A stretch of 53,923 nucleotides of DNA from Opitutia bacterium. GTDB taxonomy: Bacteria > Verrucomicrobiota > Verrucomicrobiia > Opitutales > Seribacteraceae. A program made the position numbers and the translations under genes. Positions 18,705 through 29,400 of the stretch are shown here, piece by piece. The stretch is from positions 1 through 53,923 of the forward strand of contig JABGWD010000325.1 of NCBI GenBank assembly GCA_018645725.1. Reading direction: 5' to 3'. Within the stretch, counting starts at the first letter, position 1. Each line of letters begins with the position of its first letter. The notes under the pieces are model-generated. The model searched no databases and was not told where the DNA came from. It worked only from the letters and a program-made list of their open reading frames with translations.

Positions 18705-21203
18705 ATGATTTCTCAGACGACTTCAAAACCCATTAGCTTAACGCAATCTCAGGAGACTTCGGCGGAATTGGTCGCGGAGATCAAGAAAGCGATCGAAAGC
18801 CACCTTCGGCTTACCTTGGCGCGTCATTTTGACAACGCAACCCGGAGGGAAGTATGGACGGCGACCTGCTTGGTGGTTCGTGAGAAAATAATCGACCGTT
18901 TTATCGAGACGCAGGCCGCCCACAACCGGGAGGAGACCAGACGCGTATACTACCTGAGCCTGGAATACCTTATGGGTCGATTGCTCAACGTCAATTTGCG
19001 TAACACGGGCTTGCATCAGGCGGTCGGAGCCGCTCTTTCCGAACTCGGTTTCGATTTGGAGGAATTATGCGAGGAAGAGCGTGACATGGGCTTGGGCAAC
19101 GGAGGCTTGGGCCGGTTGGCCGCCTGTTTTCTCGATTCCATGGCGACAATGGATCTTCCGGCCATCGGATATGGCATTCATTATCAATTCGGCTTGTTCC
19201 GGCAGGAGTTTGAAAACGGCAGGCAAGTGGAACGCCCGGACGATTGGCTGAAGTACGGAAATCCGTGGGAAATCGTCCGTCCTCAATATGCCCAAAAAGT
19301 ATGCCTTTACGGCCGGGTCGAGCATTCGTGCGACGATTTGGGGGATTACAGACCCCAGTGGGTCGAGACCAAGCAGGTCGAGGGAATTCCCTATGACTTG
19401 GCCATCGTCGGGTACGGCGCCCGAACCGTGAACTTTCTTCGATTGTGGGAAGCGAAAGCCTCCGAGCAGCTCGATCTTCAGGTCTTCAATCAGGGAGGTT
19501 ACGTGGAGGCCGTCCGGGAGAAGGTCATGGGGGAAAGCATTTCGAAAGTTCTTTATCCCAATGACGAAACGGAAAGCGGAAAAGAACTCCGTTTGGTTCA
19601 GCAATATTTCTTCGTTGCTTGTTCTCTTCAAGACATGATTTCTCGATTCCGACGGACCGAAGACGATTGGAATTTGTTTCCCGAAAAAGTGGTCGTGCAA
19701 CTTAATGACACGCACCCGGCCGTGGCCATTTTGGAACTCATGAGAATCTTTCTGGACGTCGAATGCATGGATTGGCAGAAGGCGTGGGACTTGGTTCGGA
19801 AGACCTTTGCCTATACCAACCACACTTTGCTTCCCGAAGCCTTGGAAACTTGGGGGGAAAGCTTGTTTGAAAAAGTTTTGCCCCGGCATCTGCAGATTGT
19901 CCGTGAAATCAACAGAAGGTTCGTGGTTGAGGAATTGGCTGCCCGTTGGCCCGATGACGGGGACAAGGCACACGCAATGTCCATTGTTGCCGACGGTCAG
20001 GTTCGTATGGCTTTTCTCTCGGTCGTGGGCAGTCACTCGGTGAACGGAGTCGCGGCTTTGCATACGAAATTGCTCAAAAATCGATTGCTCAAGGATTTTG
20101 CGGATTTGTATCCCGAAAAATTCAATAACAAGACCAATGGAATTACCCCCAGACGCTGGTTGCTTGGTTGTAACCCGGAGCTTTCCAAGTTGGTCACGTC
20201 GGTCGTGGGCGAGGAATGGATTACCGATTTGAGCTTGCTTCGCGGATTGGAGAAAGTTGCCGACGATTCTTCCTTTCGGGAAAAATTCATGGACATCAAG
20301 CGGAGGAACAAGGTCGTTCTGGCTGAGATGATTGAGAATGAAATTGATTTGAGCATTGATCCCGACGCGCTTTTCGATTCTCAGATCAAACGCTTGCACG
20401 AATACAAGCGCCAGCATCTCAATCTCCTACATTTGCTTACCCTTTACCGTCGGCTTTTGCATGATCCCGATTTGGACGTTGCGCCCCGGGTATTCATATT
20501 CGGAGCGAAAGCCGCACCCGGATATCACTTGGCCAAAGTTATCATACATGCGATTAATTTGGTGGGCGAACGCATAAACAAGGATCCGAGGATCAAGGGG
20601 AAGATCAAGGTTGCCTATTGGCCGAATTACGGTGTCTCCTCAGCGGAAAGAATTATTCCCGCCACCGATCTGTCCGAGCAAATATCGACTGCGGGAAAAG
20701 AAGCATCGGGAACCGGAAACATGAAGTTCGCATTGAACGGTGCCTTGACGATCGGAACCTTGGACGGTGCCAACGTGGAAATCCTCGAGGAAGTGGGTGA
20801 TGAGAATATTTTCATTTTCGGTCAGACCGTCGAGGGTATCGAGAAGCTTCGGAACGAGGGGTATGAGCCACGGAAGTATTACGAGTCGGATGAAGAACTC
20901 AAAGCGGTTTTGGATTGGCTTTCCTCGGATTTCTTCTCACCCAAAGAAGGCAACGTCCTGGAGGATTTGCCCAAGAGTCTTTTGGATTGGGGCGATCCTT
21001 TCTTCGTCCTGGCGGATTATCGCGCTTACGTGGATGCTCAGGAAAAGGTCAACTCGGCGTACTTGGATCAAGGGAGTTGGGCATCGATGGCTATACGGAA
21101 CGTTGCGGGTTCGGGCAAGTTTTCATCTGACCGGACCATTGGCGAGTATGCCTCCGGTATTTGGAAATTGGATCCGCTGAGGGTGCCGGATCAAGTTTCA
21201 TGA
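18705..21203 (+). CDS. glgP: Glycogen/alpha-glucan phosphorylase
   Basis: 832 residues from ATG 18705; a TTG at 18669 would extend it by 12. It uses phosphate to release glucose-1-phosphate from alpha-1,4-glucan in the cytosol. The fold is the complete GT35 type: [57 protein letters not shown], then [33 protein letters not shown] and the pyridoxal-phosphate site [20 protein letters not shown] with the PLP lysine at residue 674. Its stop codon overlaps the start of the DUF3108 gene (ATGA at 21200-21203). Confidence 0.96.
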   Translation: MISQTTSKPISLTQSQETSAELVAEIKKAIESHLRLTLARHFDNATRREVWTATCLVVREKIIDRFIETQAAHNREETRRVYYLSLEYLMGRLLNVNLRNTGLHQAVGAALSELGFDLEELCEEERDMGLGNGGLGRLAACFLDSMATMDLPAIGYGIHYQFGLFRQEFENGRQVERPDDWLKYGNPWEIVRPQYAQKVCLYGRVEHSCDDLGDYRPQWVETKQVEGIPYDLAIVGYGARTVNFLRLWEAKASEQLDLQVFNQGGYVEAVREKVMGESISKVLYPNDETESGKELRLVQQYFFVACSLQDMISRFRRTEDDWNLFPEKVVVQLNDTHPAVAILELMRIFLDVECMDWQKAWDLVRKTFAYTNHTLLPEALETWGESLFEKVLPRHLQIVREINRRFVVEELAARWPDDGDKAHAMSIVADGQVRMAFLSVVGSHSVNGVAALHTKLLKNRLLKDFADLYPEKFNNKTNGITPRRWLLGCNPELSKLVTSVVGEEWITDLSLLRGLEKVADDSSFREKFMDIKRRNKVVLAEMIENEIDLSIDPDALFDSQIKRLHEYKRQHLNLLHLLTLYRRLLHDPDLDVAPRVFIFGAKAAPGYHLAKVIIHAINLVGERINKDPRIKGKIKVAYWPNYGVSSAERIIPATDLSEQISTAGKEASGTGNMKFALNGALTIGTLDGANVEILEEVGDENIFIFGQTVEGIEKLRNEGYEPRKYYESDEELKAVLDWLSSDFFSPKEGNVLEDLPKSLLDWGDPFFVLADYRAYVDAQEKVNSAYLDQGSWASMAIRNVAGSGKFSSDRTIGEYASGIWKLDPLRVPDQVS

Positions 21204-21967
21204 TACTCAGAAACGCAGGCATTCTGATTTCTTTTCTCTTCCCGACCTTTCTCCTCTCGGTCGAACCGGCGGACGAATTGCCTTTTCAGCCGGGGGAGAC
21301 CTTGGAGTATGATCTCAAATGGGGTCTTTTCCCCGTGGGATCGGCAACCATGAAAGTTCTCCCCAGGGAGGGTGAGGGTGACAGTGGTTTTCACCGGTTG
21401 AGCTTTTCCGTTCGGACCAATGAATTTGCTGATGCCTTTTACAAGGTGAGAACGAATGTCACGAGCGTGATCGATCGCTCCTTCAGTAAGTCGGTGCGAT
21501 ATGAAAAATCTCAAAGAGAAGGCAAGACAAAGCGTGAAATCAGAGTGCTCTTTGATTATGATGCCGGAAAAGCGAGCTATTTCGAATCGGAGAAATTGGT
21601 GTCGACCTTGCCGATTCCCCCACAGGTTCTCGACCCTTTGTCGATTGCCTATTTTTTCCGGTTGGGAGAATTGAAACCCGAAACGGAAACAATTTTGCCG
21701 ACCTGTGACGGCAGGAAATTGAAAATGATCAAGGTGCGCACTGGAAAAGTCGAAAAAATTCGTGTTCCTGCAGGTACTTACAAGGCAATGGGAACGATTC
21801 CCGAGATGAAGGACCTGAGCGGTGTTTTCAAGAAAAGTCCGGATGGTATTCTTCGCATTTGGTATTCTGCCGACTCGCTGAAGATACCCGTAAGGATTAG
21901 CAGCAAGGTCATAGTGGGAAGCTTCAACGCACGGCTTGTTTCAGCCAAGGGACTGAAAAAGAATTAA
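21200..21967 (+). CDS. DUF3108 exported protein
   Basis: 255 residues from ATG 21200, which overlaps the glgP stop by four bases, so translation is probably coupled. Residues 1-20 are a signal peptide ([17 protein letters not shown]). The mature part opens with the typical DUF3108 pattern [20 protein letters not shown], continues with repeated beta strands ([17 protein letters not shown]) and ends with [20 protein letters not shown]. The family is periplasmic or outer-membrane associated, with a predicted lipocalin-like barrel of unknown function. No link to glycogen is known; the coupling may be incidental. Confidence 0.85.
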   Translation: MILRNAGILISFLFPTFLLSVEPADELPFQPGETLEYDLKWGLFPVGSATMKVLPREGEGDSGFHRLSFSVRTNEFADAFYKVRTNVTSVIDRSFSKSVRYEKSQREGKTKREIRVLFDYDAGKASYFESEKLVSTLPIPPQVLDPLSIAYFFRLGELKPETETILPTCDGRKLKMIKVRTGKVEKIRVPAGTYKAMGTIPEMKDLSGVFKKSPDGILRIWYSADSLKIPVRISSKVIVGSFNARLVSAKGLKKN

Positions 21968-21981
21968 AAAAGAAGGAGTCT

Positions 21982-22872
21982 CTAGGCCGAAGGGTTCGCG
22001 TTCTTCATCAGCTCGACGAAGGAACGAAGAGCCGGGGTAAGCATGCGGTTCTTCTTGTGAATGATGGCGAGCGGACGGACATGCGTCCCATGATCCAGTT
22101 TGCAGGTGGTCAGTTGATTGCGCTCGGTTTCATTGGTGACCGTGTTTCCGGGAAGGATGGCAATGCCGGCATTGATTTCCAAGGCTCTCTTGACGGTTTC
22201 CACGTTGTCGAATTCCATAACGATGGAAATTTCCACGCCTGCATTGCTCAAGATTTCATCAGTAGCCTTTCGAGTGGGAATATCTTTCTCGAAGGAAATA
22301 AAATCCTTTCCGTTCAAATCCTTGATCGTGAGGTTTTTTTTCTTGGCGAGCGGGTGCTCGGGGTTCATCGCGACGACGAGTTCGTCCTGGGCAAAGTTGA
22401 TGGTGGTCAATTCCTTGTGATTAATTGGAAATGCGACCAATCCGATGTCGGCGGTCCCATGCAGCACGTCTTCGTAAACCAAGTTGGCCCGGCGGTATTC
22501 GACCCGTGCGTTTACGGAAGGAAATTCCTTGATGAACGATTTCAAGTAGGGGGGGAGCTCATGGAGACCAATGCTGTTTACGGTTGAAATTTGGATCGTG
22601 CCACTGACGATATTCCTCATCTCCTGTATTTCGCAGTTAAGTTTTTCGTAGAGAGAGAGGATTTCCTTGAAAGTCGAATACAGAGCCGTTCCTTGCGGAG
22701 TGAGGCGAAATTTCTTTTGATTGCGATCGATGATCAGCATGTCATAGTGATTCTCCATGGCCTTGAGTTGCTGACTGACGGCCGATTGGGTCACCTCGTT
22801 CAGTCGGGCTGCCTTCGAGAAGCTTTTGGTCTCGACCAGGTCGCAGAAGGTTTTGAAGTTTTGAATATGCAT
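21982..22872 (-). CDS. LysR-family transcriptional regulator
   Basis: 296 residues, normal for the family. The N-terminal winged HTH reads FKTFCDLVETKSFSKAARLN followed by VTQSAVSQQLKAMENHY, then a linker helix. The effector domain (about residues 90-290) has the two-lobe periplasmic-binding fold: TIQISTVNSIGLHELPPYLK, ADIGLVAFPINH, ELVVAMNPEHPLAK and AGIAILPGNTVTNE. The effector cannot be predicted. It is transcribed divergently from yggS with a 65-bp shared intergenic region holding candidate binding sites, so it may control that operon and itself. It converges with the DUF3108 gene. Confidence 0.93.
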   Translation of the reverse strand: MHIQNFKTFCDLVETKSFSKAARLNEVTQSAVSQQLKAMENHYDMLIIDRNQKKFRLTPQGTALYSTFKEILSLYEKLNCEIQEMRNIVSGTIQISTVNSIGLHELPPYLKSFIKEFPSVNARVEYRRANLVYEDVLHGTADIGLVAFPINHKELTTINFAQDELVVAMNPEHPLAKKKNLTIKDLNGKDFISFEKDIPTRKATDEILSNAGVEISIVMEFDNVETVKRALEINAGIAILPGNTVTNETERNQLTTCKLDHGTHVRPLAIIHKKNRMLTPALRSFVELMKNANPSA

Positions 22873-22891
22873 CCTGAATCACTATAAAGAG

Positions 22892-22929
22892 AGCTAATCG
22901 ATTGCAATTTTATTATTTGCTCAGCTAAT
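22892..22929. promoter_or_regulatory. Candidate LysR-type operator between divergent genes
   Basis: AGCTAAT occurs at 22892-22898 and 22923-22929, 31 bp apart or about three helical turns, flanking the perfect 8-bp palindrome ATTGCAAT at 22901-22908. The intergenic stretch is AT-rich and only 65 bp long, so promoters of both genes must overlap here. LysR proteins typically bind T-N11-A dyads in such regions. The assignment is inference. Confidence 0.4.
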
Positions 22930-22937
22930 GATATGTT

Positions 22938-23633
22938 ATGCTAAACGAAGAACAATTTAGGGAAAATCTTGCTGAAGTGGTAGGTCGAATCGAACGATTT
23001 TGCCATGAATTCAATCGTTCCCCCGATGAAATTACCTTGCTGCCGGTGACTAAAAAATGGCCGAGCGAAGCGGTTCGGTTTTGCCAACGGGCCGGGGTCT
23101 CGAGAGTTGGGGAAAATCGTGTTCAGGATGCTCTCGGCAAGCAGCAAGAAACTTCGGGGATACTATGGGAGCTCATTGGTCACCTGCAAAGCAACAAGGC
23201 AAACCAGGTGATCGGGCGGTTCGAACGAATTCAAACGGTTGATTCCCTTAAGTTGCTTGGCAAGTTACAGGCGGGGGCGGAGCAAAAGGGGGTAAAGTGC
23301 AAGATTCTTCTGCAGGTAAATACAGGGGAGGATCCTGCCAAGTTCGGACTTTTGTCCGAGCAAGTCGAAGCCGTGCTCGAGCACGCACTTGCTTCCTCCA
23401 ATCTTTTGGTGGAAGGTTTGATGACCATAGCGCCTTATGCCCCCGGAGAGCCCTCGGTTGCTCGGCGGGCTTTTGGGCGTCTGCGCGAACTCAGGGATCG
23501 CCTGAACGAAGATTTCAAGGTCGACATGAAGGAGTTGTCCATGGGGATGTCGGGAGATCTTCGCGAGGCAATTGAGTCGGGCAGCACGATGGTCCGGGTC
23601 GGATCCGCCCTGTTTGGGGAAAGAGTTCAATGA
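22938..23633 (+). CDS. yggS: YggS-family PLP homeostasis protein
   Basis: 231 residues of the alanine-racemase-like single-domain fold that binds pyridoxal phosphate and tunes its cellular level. Signatures: ITLLPVTKKWPSEAV with the PLP lysine near residue 37, RVGENRVQDALGKQ, WELIGHLQSNKANQV and LSMGMSGDLREAIESGSTMV, then RVGSALFG at the C-terminus. It is the first gene of a compact run with a SirB1-type protein, aroE and a prepilin peptidase. In many bacteria yggS sits near pilus genes, so the prepilin peptidase three genes later fits a familiar neighbourhood loosely. Confidence 0.94.
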   Translation: MLNEEQFRENLAEVVGRIERFCHEFNRSPDEITLLPVTKKWPSEAVRFCQRAGVSRVGENRVQDALGKQQETSGILWELIGHLQSNKANQVIGRFERIQTVDSLKLLGKLQAGAEQKGVKCKILLQVNTGEDPAKFGLLSEQVEAVLEHALASSNLLVEGLMTIAPYAPGEPSVARRAFGRLRELRDRLNEDFKVDMKELSMGMSGDLREAIESGSTMVRVGSALFGERVQ

Positions 23634-23678
23634 GATTTCACAGATGAGGGCTTGCCCCGCATGGGAGAAGGCGCGACT

Positions 23679-24563
23679 ATGATTTCAATGGAAATTCACG
23701 ACAAGGAACGGTTCGCAAGACGGTGGAAGCCCTTTCGCTCCCTGCTTGACGATGAATCTCCGCTTGTTCGCAAAGCTTTGCTTGATCAGCTCAAGGACAA
23801 TGCCGAAGAGGGGGTTGTTTTCCTGCGTGAAATGGCTGATGATGAGGATCCTCTTTTGGCCAGGCATGCTCAAGATTTGATCAAATCGCTTGGTTGGGTG
23901 GATGGAGTGAGTGGTTTTATCGACTTTATCCGCTCCCAAAGATACGAATTGGAAACAGGCTGGTTTCTTCTCGATCGAACCGTTTACCCAAGGTTCGAAC
24001 TATCCTCCGCGACGCTCTTATTGGACAAGCTTTCCGATCGTTGCCGGGAATTGCTCACTCCCCCCATGCTTCCTCTGGAAATCTGTTCGGTCATGAATCG
24101 GGTGCTTTTTCACGAATACGGTTTCCGGGGCGCCGGCAAGGATTTTGAAAACCCCCAGAACAGTTTTCTCCATCGTGTGCTGGAACGCAGAAAGGGACTC
24201 CCGATCACCTTGTCGGTCATTTATATCCTGATCGCCCGCAGGCTTGGCTTCGACTTGGAGCCCATAGGCTTGCCGGGGCGGTTCATGGTCGGTTGTTTCA
24301 GTGAGGAGAGACCTTTCTACGTTGATCCATGGTCGGGTGGAAGAATACACGAAATCGATCAGGTCGAGGAATTTCTGGGAGATTATTCGATCGAGGACTC
24401 GGGTTCCGCCTTGTTGCCGGTTACGGTGGCCGACACCTTGGTTCGAGGTTGCCGGAATTTGATTCATCATTACCTCAAGGCCGAGGATCCGGAGAAGTCC
24501 GGGCTTTTTACTACCTTTGTTCTCGAATTCGAACGAATTCAACGGATAGCCGCCAGTGCCTGA
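23679..24563 (+). CDS. SirB1/transglutaminase-like family protein
   Basis: 294 residues from ATG 23679, chosen because GGGAGAAGG at 23663-23671 is a strong ribosome-binding site seven bases before it; earlier in-frame starts (TTG 23652, ATG 23661) lack one. Residues ~1-90 contain HEAT-like helices (VRKALLDQLKDNAEEGVVFL). The central domain has the SirB1 N-terminal signature with NSFLHRVLERRKGLPITLSV, ARRLGFDLEPIGLPGRFMVG and PFYVDPWSGGRIHEIDQVEE. The catalytic Cys of true transglutaminases is not obvious. The family is widespread and functionally unresolved. Its end overlaps the GTG start of aroE by eight bases. Confidence 0.85.
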   Translation: MISMEIHDKERFARRWKPFRSLLDDESPLVRKALLDQLKDNAEEGVVFLREMADDEDPLLARHAQDLIKSLGWVDGVSGFIDFIRSQRYELETGWFLLDRTVYPRFELSSATLLLDKLSDRCRELLTPPMLPLEICSVMNRVLFHEYGFRGAGKDFENPQNSFLHRVLERRKGLPITLSVIYILIARRLGFDLEPIGLPGRFMVGCFSEERPFYVDPWSGGRIHEIDQVEEFLGDYSIEDSGSALLPVTVADTLVRGCRNLIHHYLKAEDPEKSGLFTTFVLEFERIQRIAASA

Positions 24564-25473
24564 ACGGTCCCTTGAGATTGGCGAGATGCACGCCTTCGCC
24601 GAAGGGCAGGTAGGGTTGGCCGTACTGGGTTGCCCCATTGCCCATTCGATAAGTCCGCAATTGCACAATGCGTCTCTGAAAAAAATGGGTGAATCCAATC
24701 CGAGGTATGCCCATTGGCGGTACGACAAGATTGAGGTTTCCGCGAGTCAACTTGCCGAGGCCCTCCCAAGGCTTGCCGAACTGGGGTATCGCGGAATTAA
24801 CCTGACGATTCCACACAAAGTCGAAGTCTTGCCTCTTTTGACGTCCGTTGATGAGGAAGCTCTGGCAATGGGTGCAGTCAATACCCTCGTTTGGGGTGAA
24901 AACGGTTGGTCGGGACGCAATACGGATGGATATGGTCTGGAGCAAGGAGTTCATGAAGACCTTGGAGTAAGATTGGAGGATTCATCCATTCTGATTCTCG
25001 GAGCGGGAGGTGCAGCGCGCGCAGCCACTGCTCAATGCCTTCTGCGCGGATGCGAGACCGTTTGGTTGGGGAATCGTTCCCTTGACCGTTTGGCTGGGGT
25101 GACCGAAGCCTTGGGCAATGTTTTCGAGAGCCACCGCATCCGAACTTTCGCCTTGTCCGAGCTACCTCCAGAAATCGAGGACCTCGAGGATCTGCTTGTG
25201 ATCAACGCAACTTCCCTGGGTCTTCGGGAAAAAGATCCTTCCCCTCTGTCATTGGCCGGATTATCTTCCGATACCAAAGTATACGACATGATTTACAACC
25301 CTCCGGAAACCACTTTGCTTGCCGAGGCGAGAAAGGAAGGCATGACCTGTGGCAACGGATTGTCGATGCTTGTTCACCAAGCAGCCCGAGCTCTCGAAAT
25401 TTGGACCGGGGACCGTGTTCCCTCCGAAGTCATGCTTCGGGAAGCGAAACTGGCCATGGAGGTCGCGCGATGA
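24556..25473 (+). CDS. aroE: Shikimate dehydrogenase (NADP+)
   Basis: 305 residues from GTG 24556, overlapping the previous gene by 8 bp. ATG 24586 would give 295 residues, nearer the usual 270-290, and is an equally good start. It reduces 3-dehydroshikimate to shikimate in aromatic amino acid synthesis. Signatures: GCPIAHSISPQLHNASLKKM (shikimate binding), NLTIPHKVEVLPLL with the catalytic lysine, AVNTLVW, GRNTDGYG with the catalytic Asp, and LILGAGGAARAATAQCLLRG for NADP. The C-terminus has GNGLSMLVHQAARALEIWTG. Its stop overlaps the prepilin peptidase start (ATGA at 25470). Confidence 0.96.
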   Translation: MPERSLEIGEMHAFAEGQVGLAVLGCPIAHSISPQLHNASLKKMGESNPRYAHWRYDKIEVSASQLAEALPRLAELGYRGINLTIPHKVEVLPLLTSVDEEALAMGAVNTLVWGENGWSGRNTDGYGLEQGVHEDLGVRLEDSSILILGAGGAARAATAQCLLRGCETVWLGNRSLDRLAGVTEALGNVFESHRIRTFALSELPPEIEDLEDLLVINATSLGLREKDPSPLSLAGLSSDTKVYDMIYNPPETTLLAEARKEGMTCGNGLSMLVHQAARALEIWTGDRVPSEVMLREAKLAMEVAR

Positions 25474-26375
25474 CTTTGGCCGAATTTCTTTCGAGCGAAA
25501 CGGGGATGCTTCTGAGCGGCCTTGCTCTCGGGGCTGTGGCGGGTAGCTTTCTGAACGTTTGCGCTTATCGAATTCCCCTCGGCCAATCGACTGTGTCTCC
25601 CCGTTCGCGATGCCCCCAATGCAAATCTTCCATTCCCTGGTTCAGAAACCTGCCTGTGTTCAGTTGGTTGATTCAGGGGGGGAAGGCCAGTTGCTGTACT
25701 TTCAGGATTCCGTTGCGATATTGGCTTGTGGAGGTGTTTGTGGCGATGGTCTTCGGTTTTCTTTTTCACAGGTATTCGCAAATGCCGAGCTTGGGACCTT
25801 TTGTCGCCGGATGCATCTTTGCTTGGCTCATGATTGCGGTGGTGGTGGTTGACGTGGAGCATATGATCATTCCGGATAGATTCAGCATGGGGGGAGCCGT
25901 AGGTGGCGTACTGTTGTCCATGGCGTTTCCTTCCATTCACCTGCTCCGCCACTCGAGCGAATTGCTGGATCGCTTGGGTGGAGGCATGAATTCTCTGATT
26001 GGGCTTCTCGTTGGTTCCGCTTCCCTGTACTGGATCGGTATCCTTGCTGAAAAGGGCCTGAAAAAAGAAGCTTTGGGCGAAGGAGACGTAAAATTAATGG
26101 GCTGTATCGGAGCCTTCTGTGGTTGGAAGGGAGCTATTTTCGCCATTTTCGGAGGAGCTACGCTGGGGGCTTTTATCCTGCTTCCGCTGATGGTGATTGG
26201 CAGGATGAGATCAAATGGAAAAGATGACGCCGAAAGCTTGGCTTGGGGGCAGGAAGTCCCTTTTGGCCCCTACCTCGCTTTGGCGGGTTTGCTTTATCTG
26301 GCGTGCATCCGCTCATGGGTGGACAGTTGGTTTGATTCCCTCATTTTGGTCTTTCAGCGCTCTTCGTTAGGTTAA
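25470..26375 (+). CDS. pilD: Type IV prepilin peptidase / N-methyltransferase
   Basis: 301 residues from ATG 25470, overlapping the aroE stop by four bases. It is an inner-membrane aspartyl protease that removes and methylates leader peptides of type IV pilins and type II secretion pseudopilins. Signatures: AGSFLNVCAYRIPLGQSTVS, the zinc-binding CPQCKSSIPWF, then the catalytic Asp residues in VVVDVEHMIIPDRFS and LGEGDVKLMGCIGAF. About seven to eight membrane helices follow. The second zinc-binding cysteine pair, normally C-x-x-C before P-I-S-x-R-Y, reads ASCCTFRIPLRYWLVE, so one cysteine is displaced. No pilin or secretion genes are adjacent; the substrates lie elsewhere. Confidence 0.93.
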   Translation: MTLAEFLSSETGMLLSGLALGAVAGSFLNVCAYRIPLGQSTVSPRSRCPQCKSSIPWFRNLPVFSWLIQGGKASCCTFRIPLRYWLVEVFVAMVFGFLFHRYSQMPSLGPFVAGCIFAWLMIAVVVVDVEHMIIPDRFSMGGAVGGVLLSMAFPSIHLLRHSSELLDRLGGGMNSLIGLLVGSASLYWIGILAEKGLKKEALGEGDVKLMGCIGAFCGWKGAIFAIFGGATLGAFILLPLMVIGRMRSNGKDDAESLAWGQEVPFGPYLALAGLLYLACIRSWVDSWFDSLILVFQRSSLG

Positions 26376-26453
26376 TTCCTTTTTTACGTTGAAAACCTCC
26401 TGCCTTGAGGGCATTTTTTTCAAGCTTGCTTACGTAATCATTAAATTTTCTCC

Positions 26454-29400
26454 ATGAAAAAACTCCTTGTTGCCAATCGTAGTGAAATTGCCGTCCGTAT
26501 TTTTCGCTCTGCGACCGAACTTAACCTGCGGACGGTTGCCATTTATGCAGAGGAAGACAGGTTCGGCGTCCATCGATTCAAGGCGGACGAAGCCTATTTG
26601 GTAGGGAAGGGGAAGGGACCGGTCGCCGCTTACCTTGACATTGATTCGATTATCTCTCTGGCCAAGGACAAGGGCGTTGATCTCATCCATCCGGGTTACG
26701 GTTTCCTGTCGGAGAACGCTGAGTTTGCAAGGGCTTGTGAAAACGCTGGCATCACCTTCGTTGGCCCGCGACCGGAATTGCTCGAAAGCATGGGAGACAA
26801 GGTGGCTGCGAAAAAAGCCGCGGACAAGGCGGGGGTTCCCACTTTGCCTGCTACGCCCAAAGCCGTTTCCAAGCCCCGCGAGGCAATTGAATGGGGACGG
26901 AAGATAGGCTTCCCCCTGATTATCAAGGCTGCCTTTGGCGGAGGGGGCAGGGGGATGCGGGTCGTAACGAAGGAAAAAGACTTGGAAGCCATGCTGGAGG
27001 AAGCCCAAGGCGAAGCCGAGCGCGCGTTCGGCAACTCGGCGGTCTTTCTCGAACGTTACGTTGCGAGGGCAAAGCACTTGGAAGTGCAGGTACTTGGTGA
27101 CCGGAAGGGGAACGTCGTGCATTTGCACGAACGGGACTGCTCGGTTCAAAGGCGCTACCAGAAAGTGGTCGAGGTCGCGCCCTCAATCGGCATTCCGATG
27201 GAAGTCGTTTCCGACTTGTGTCAGGCAGGGGTCGAGTTGGCCCGCAAGATAGGCTACGACAATGCGGGCACGGTCGAATTTTTGTTGGACCAGGATACCA
27301 ACGAATGGTTCTTCATCGAAATGAATCCCCGGATTCAGGTCGAGCACACCGTGACCGAACAGATTACCGGGATAGACATTGTCCGGTCTCAGATTTTGGT
27401 GGCCATGAACCAGGGGTTGCATTCTGCCAAAATCGGGATTCCCCAACAGGCTGACATTCCGAGAAACGGTTGCGCCGTGCAATGCCGTGTCACGACGGAG
27501 GATCCCGAAAAGGATTTCACTCCCGACTATGGCAAAATTCTCAGCTATCGTTCCGCCGCCGGTTTTGGGGTTCGTCTGGACGGAGCGATGGGGGATACCG
27601 GATCCATCATTACTCCCTTTTACGATTCCCTTCTGGTCAAGTTGACTACTTCCGGTCCCAATCTCCCGCAAGCATTGGACCGGATGCACAGGGCCTTGCG
27701 GGAAATGAGAATAAGGGGGGTCAAGACCAACATTCCATTCCTTGAAAACGTAATCAATCACAAGGATTTCGTTGCCGGGAAGGCGACCACCAAGATGATC
27801 GACGTCACGCCCGAATTGTTCAGGTTCAAGGCTCGCCGCGACAGGGCTTCCAAGCTCTTGAGCTACTTGGCGGAAATCATCGTGAACGGCAATCCTCAGG
27901 TCAAGGGCCGTATCCGTATGGAAAATCCATTGCCGTTGATCGAACCTTCGTTTGATTCCAGGCAAGATCCGCCCAGGGGGTCCCGCGATTTGTTGCTTTC
28001 CCTGGGGGCCGAAAAGTTTTCCAAGTGGCTTCGGGATCAAAAGCCCCTGATGGTAACGGACACGACCTTGAGGGATGCCCACCAGTCTCTTTTTGCCGCT
28101 CGCATGAGATCCTATGACATGCTTGCCGTTGCGGACTTCATTACCCGCAGAACGTCCGGTTTGTTCAGTCTTGAGATGTGGGGCGGGGCAACTTTCGATA
28201 CCTGCATGCGTTTTTTGGGGGAATCCCCCTACGACCGGCTTCGGTTACTCAGGGAAAAGATTCCAAACGTGCTTTTTCAAATGCTCTTGAGAGGTTCGAA
28301 TGCGGTTGGTTATGCGAATTACCCGGATAACGTCGTCCGGGAATTCGTCGTACATGCATCGGAAGCCGGCATGGACGTTTTCCGCATATTCGATTCCCTC
28401 AACTACCTTCCCAACCTGAAGGTCGCCATGGAGACGGTAAGCGAGCGGACTTCCTCCCTTTGTGAAGCCGCCGTCTGTTTCACGGGTGACTTTACCGACT
28501 CGACTGAAGAAAAGTACGTCTTGAAGTACTACGTCGACTTAGCCAAGGAATTGGAAAAAATGGGGGCTCACATTCTTGCGATCAAGGACATGGCAGGGCT
28601 TTGTCACCCCACGGCTGCCTATCGCCTGGTCAAGACATTGAGGAACGAGGTGTCCCTTCCCATTCACTTTCATACCCATGATTCCAGTGGAATTGCCTCG
28701 GCCTCCGTCCTCAAGGCCTCCGAGGCCGGGGTCGACGTGGTTGACTTGGCCGTTTCATCCCTTTCGGGCTGTACCAGTCAGCCCAACTTGAACTCGGTAG
28801 TCCATGCTCTCCGGAATGCCCCCCGTTCGACCGGCTTGGACGTCAAGGCTCTCAACGAGCTTTCGATCTACTGGGAAGCAGTCAGGCAGTATTATTCGCC
28901 CTTTGACAGTTCTCCGCCCTTTGGCAGCGCCGAAGTCTTTGATCACCAAATGCCCGGCGGGCAATATACGAATTTGCGCGAACAAGCCGGTGCCCTTGGA
29001 TTGGGCAAAAGATGGCCGGACGTTGTCAAAACGTACCGTGAGGTAAACAAGATGCTCGGCGACATCGTCAAGGTGACCCCGAGCAGCAAGAGCGTGGGGG
29101 ATCTCGCGATCTTTCTCATTACCAAGGGAGTCAAACCCGAGGATCTTGTGAACTTGCCTGCCGAGACCGGTTTTCCAGAGTCCGTAATCGATCTTCTTTC
29201 CGGAAATCTCGGACAACCCAAAGGCGGTTGGCCAAAGGCCGTTCAGAAAGTCATTCTTGGAGGAAGAAAAGCTATGCGGGGTCGGCCGGGAGCCTCCGCC
29301 GAAAAAATCGATTTGAAGAAGAGCGCGGGTGCTCTCCGTCGCAAACTTGGCCGAAAAATAACCGAGGATGATCTTTTTTCATCTTTGATGTACCCAAAGG

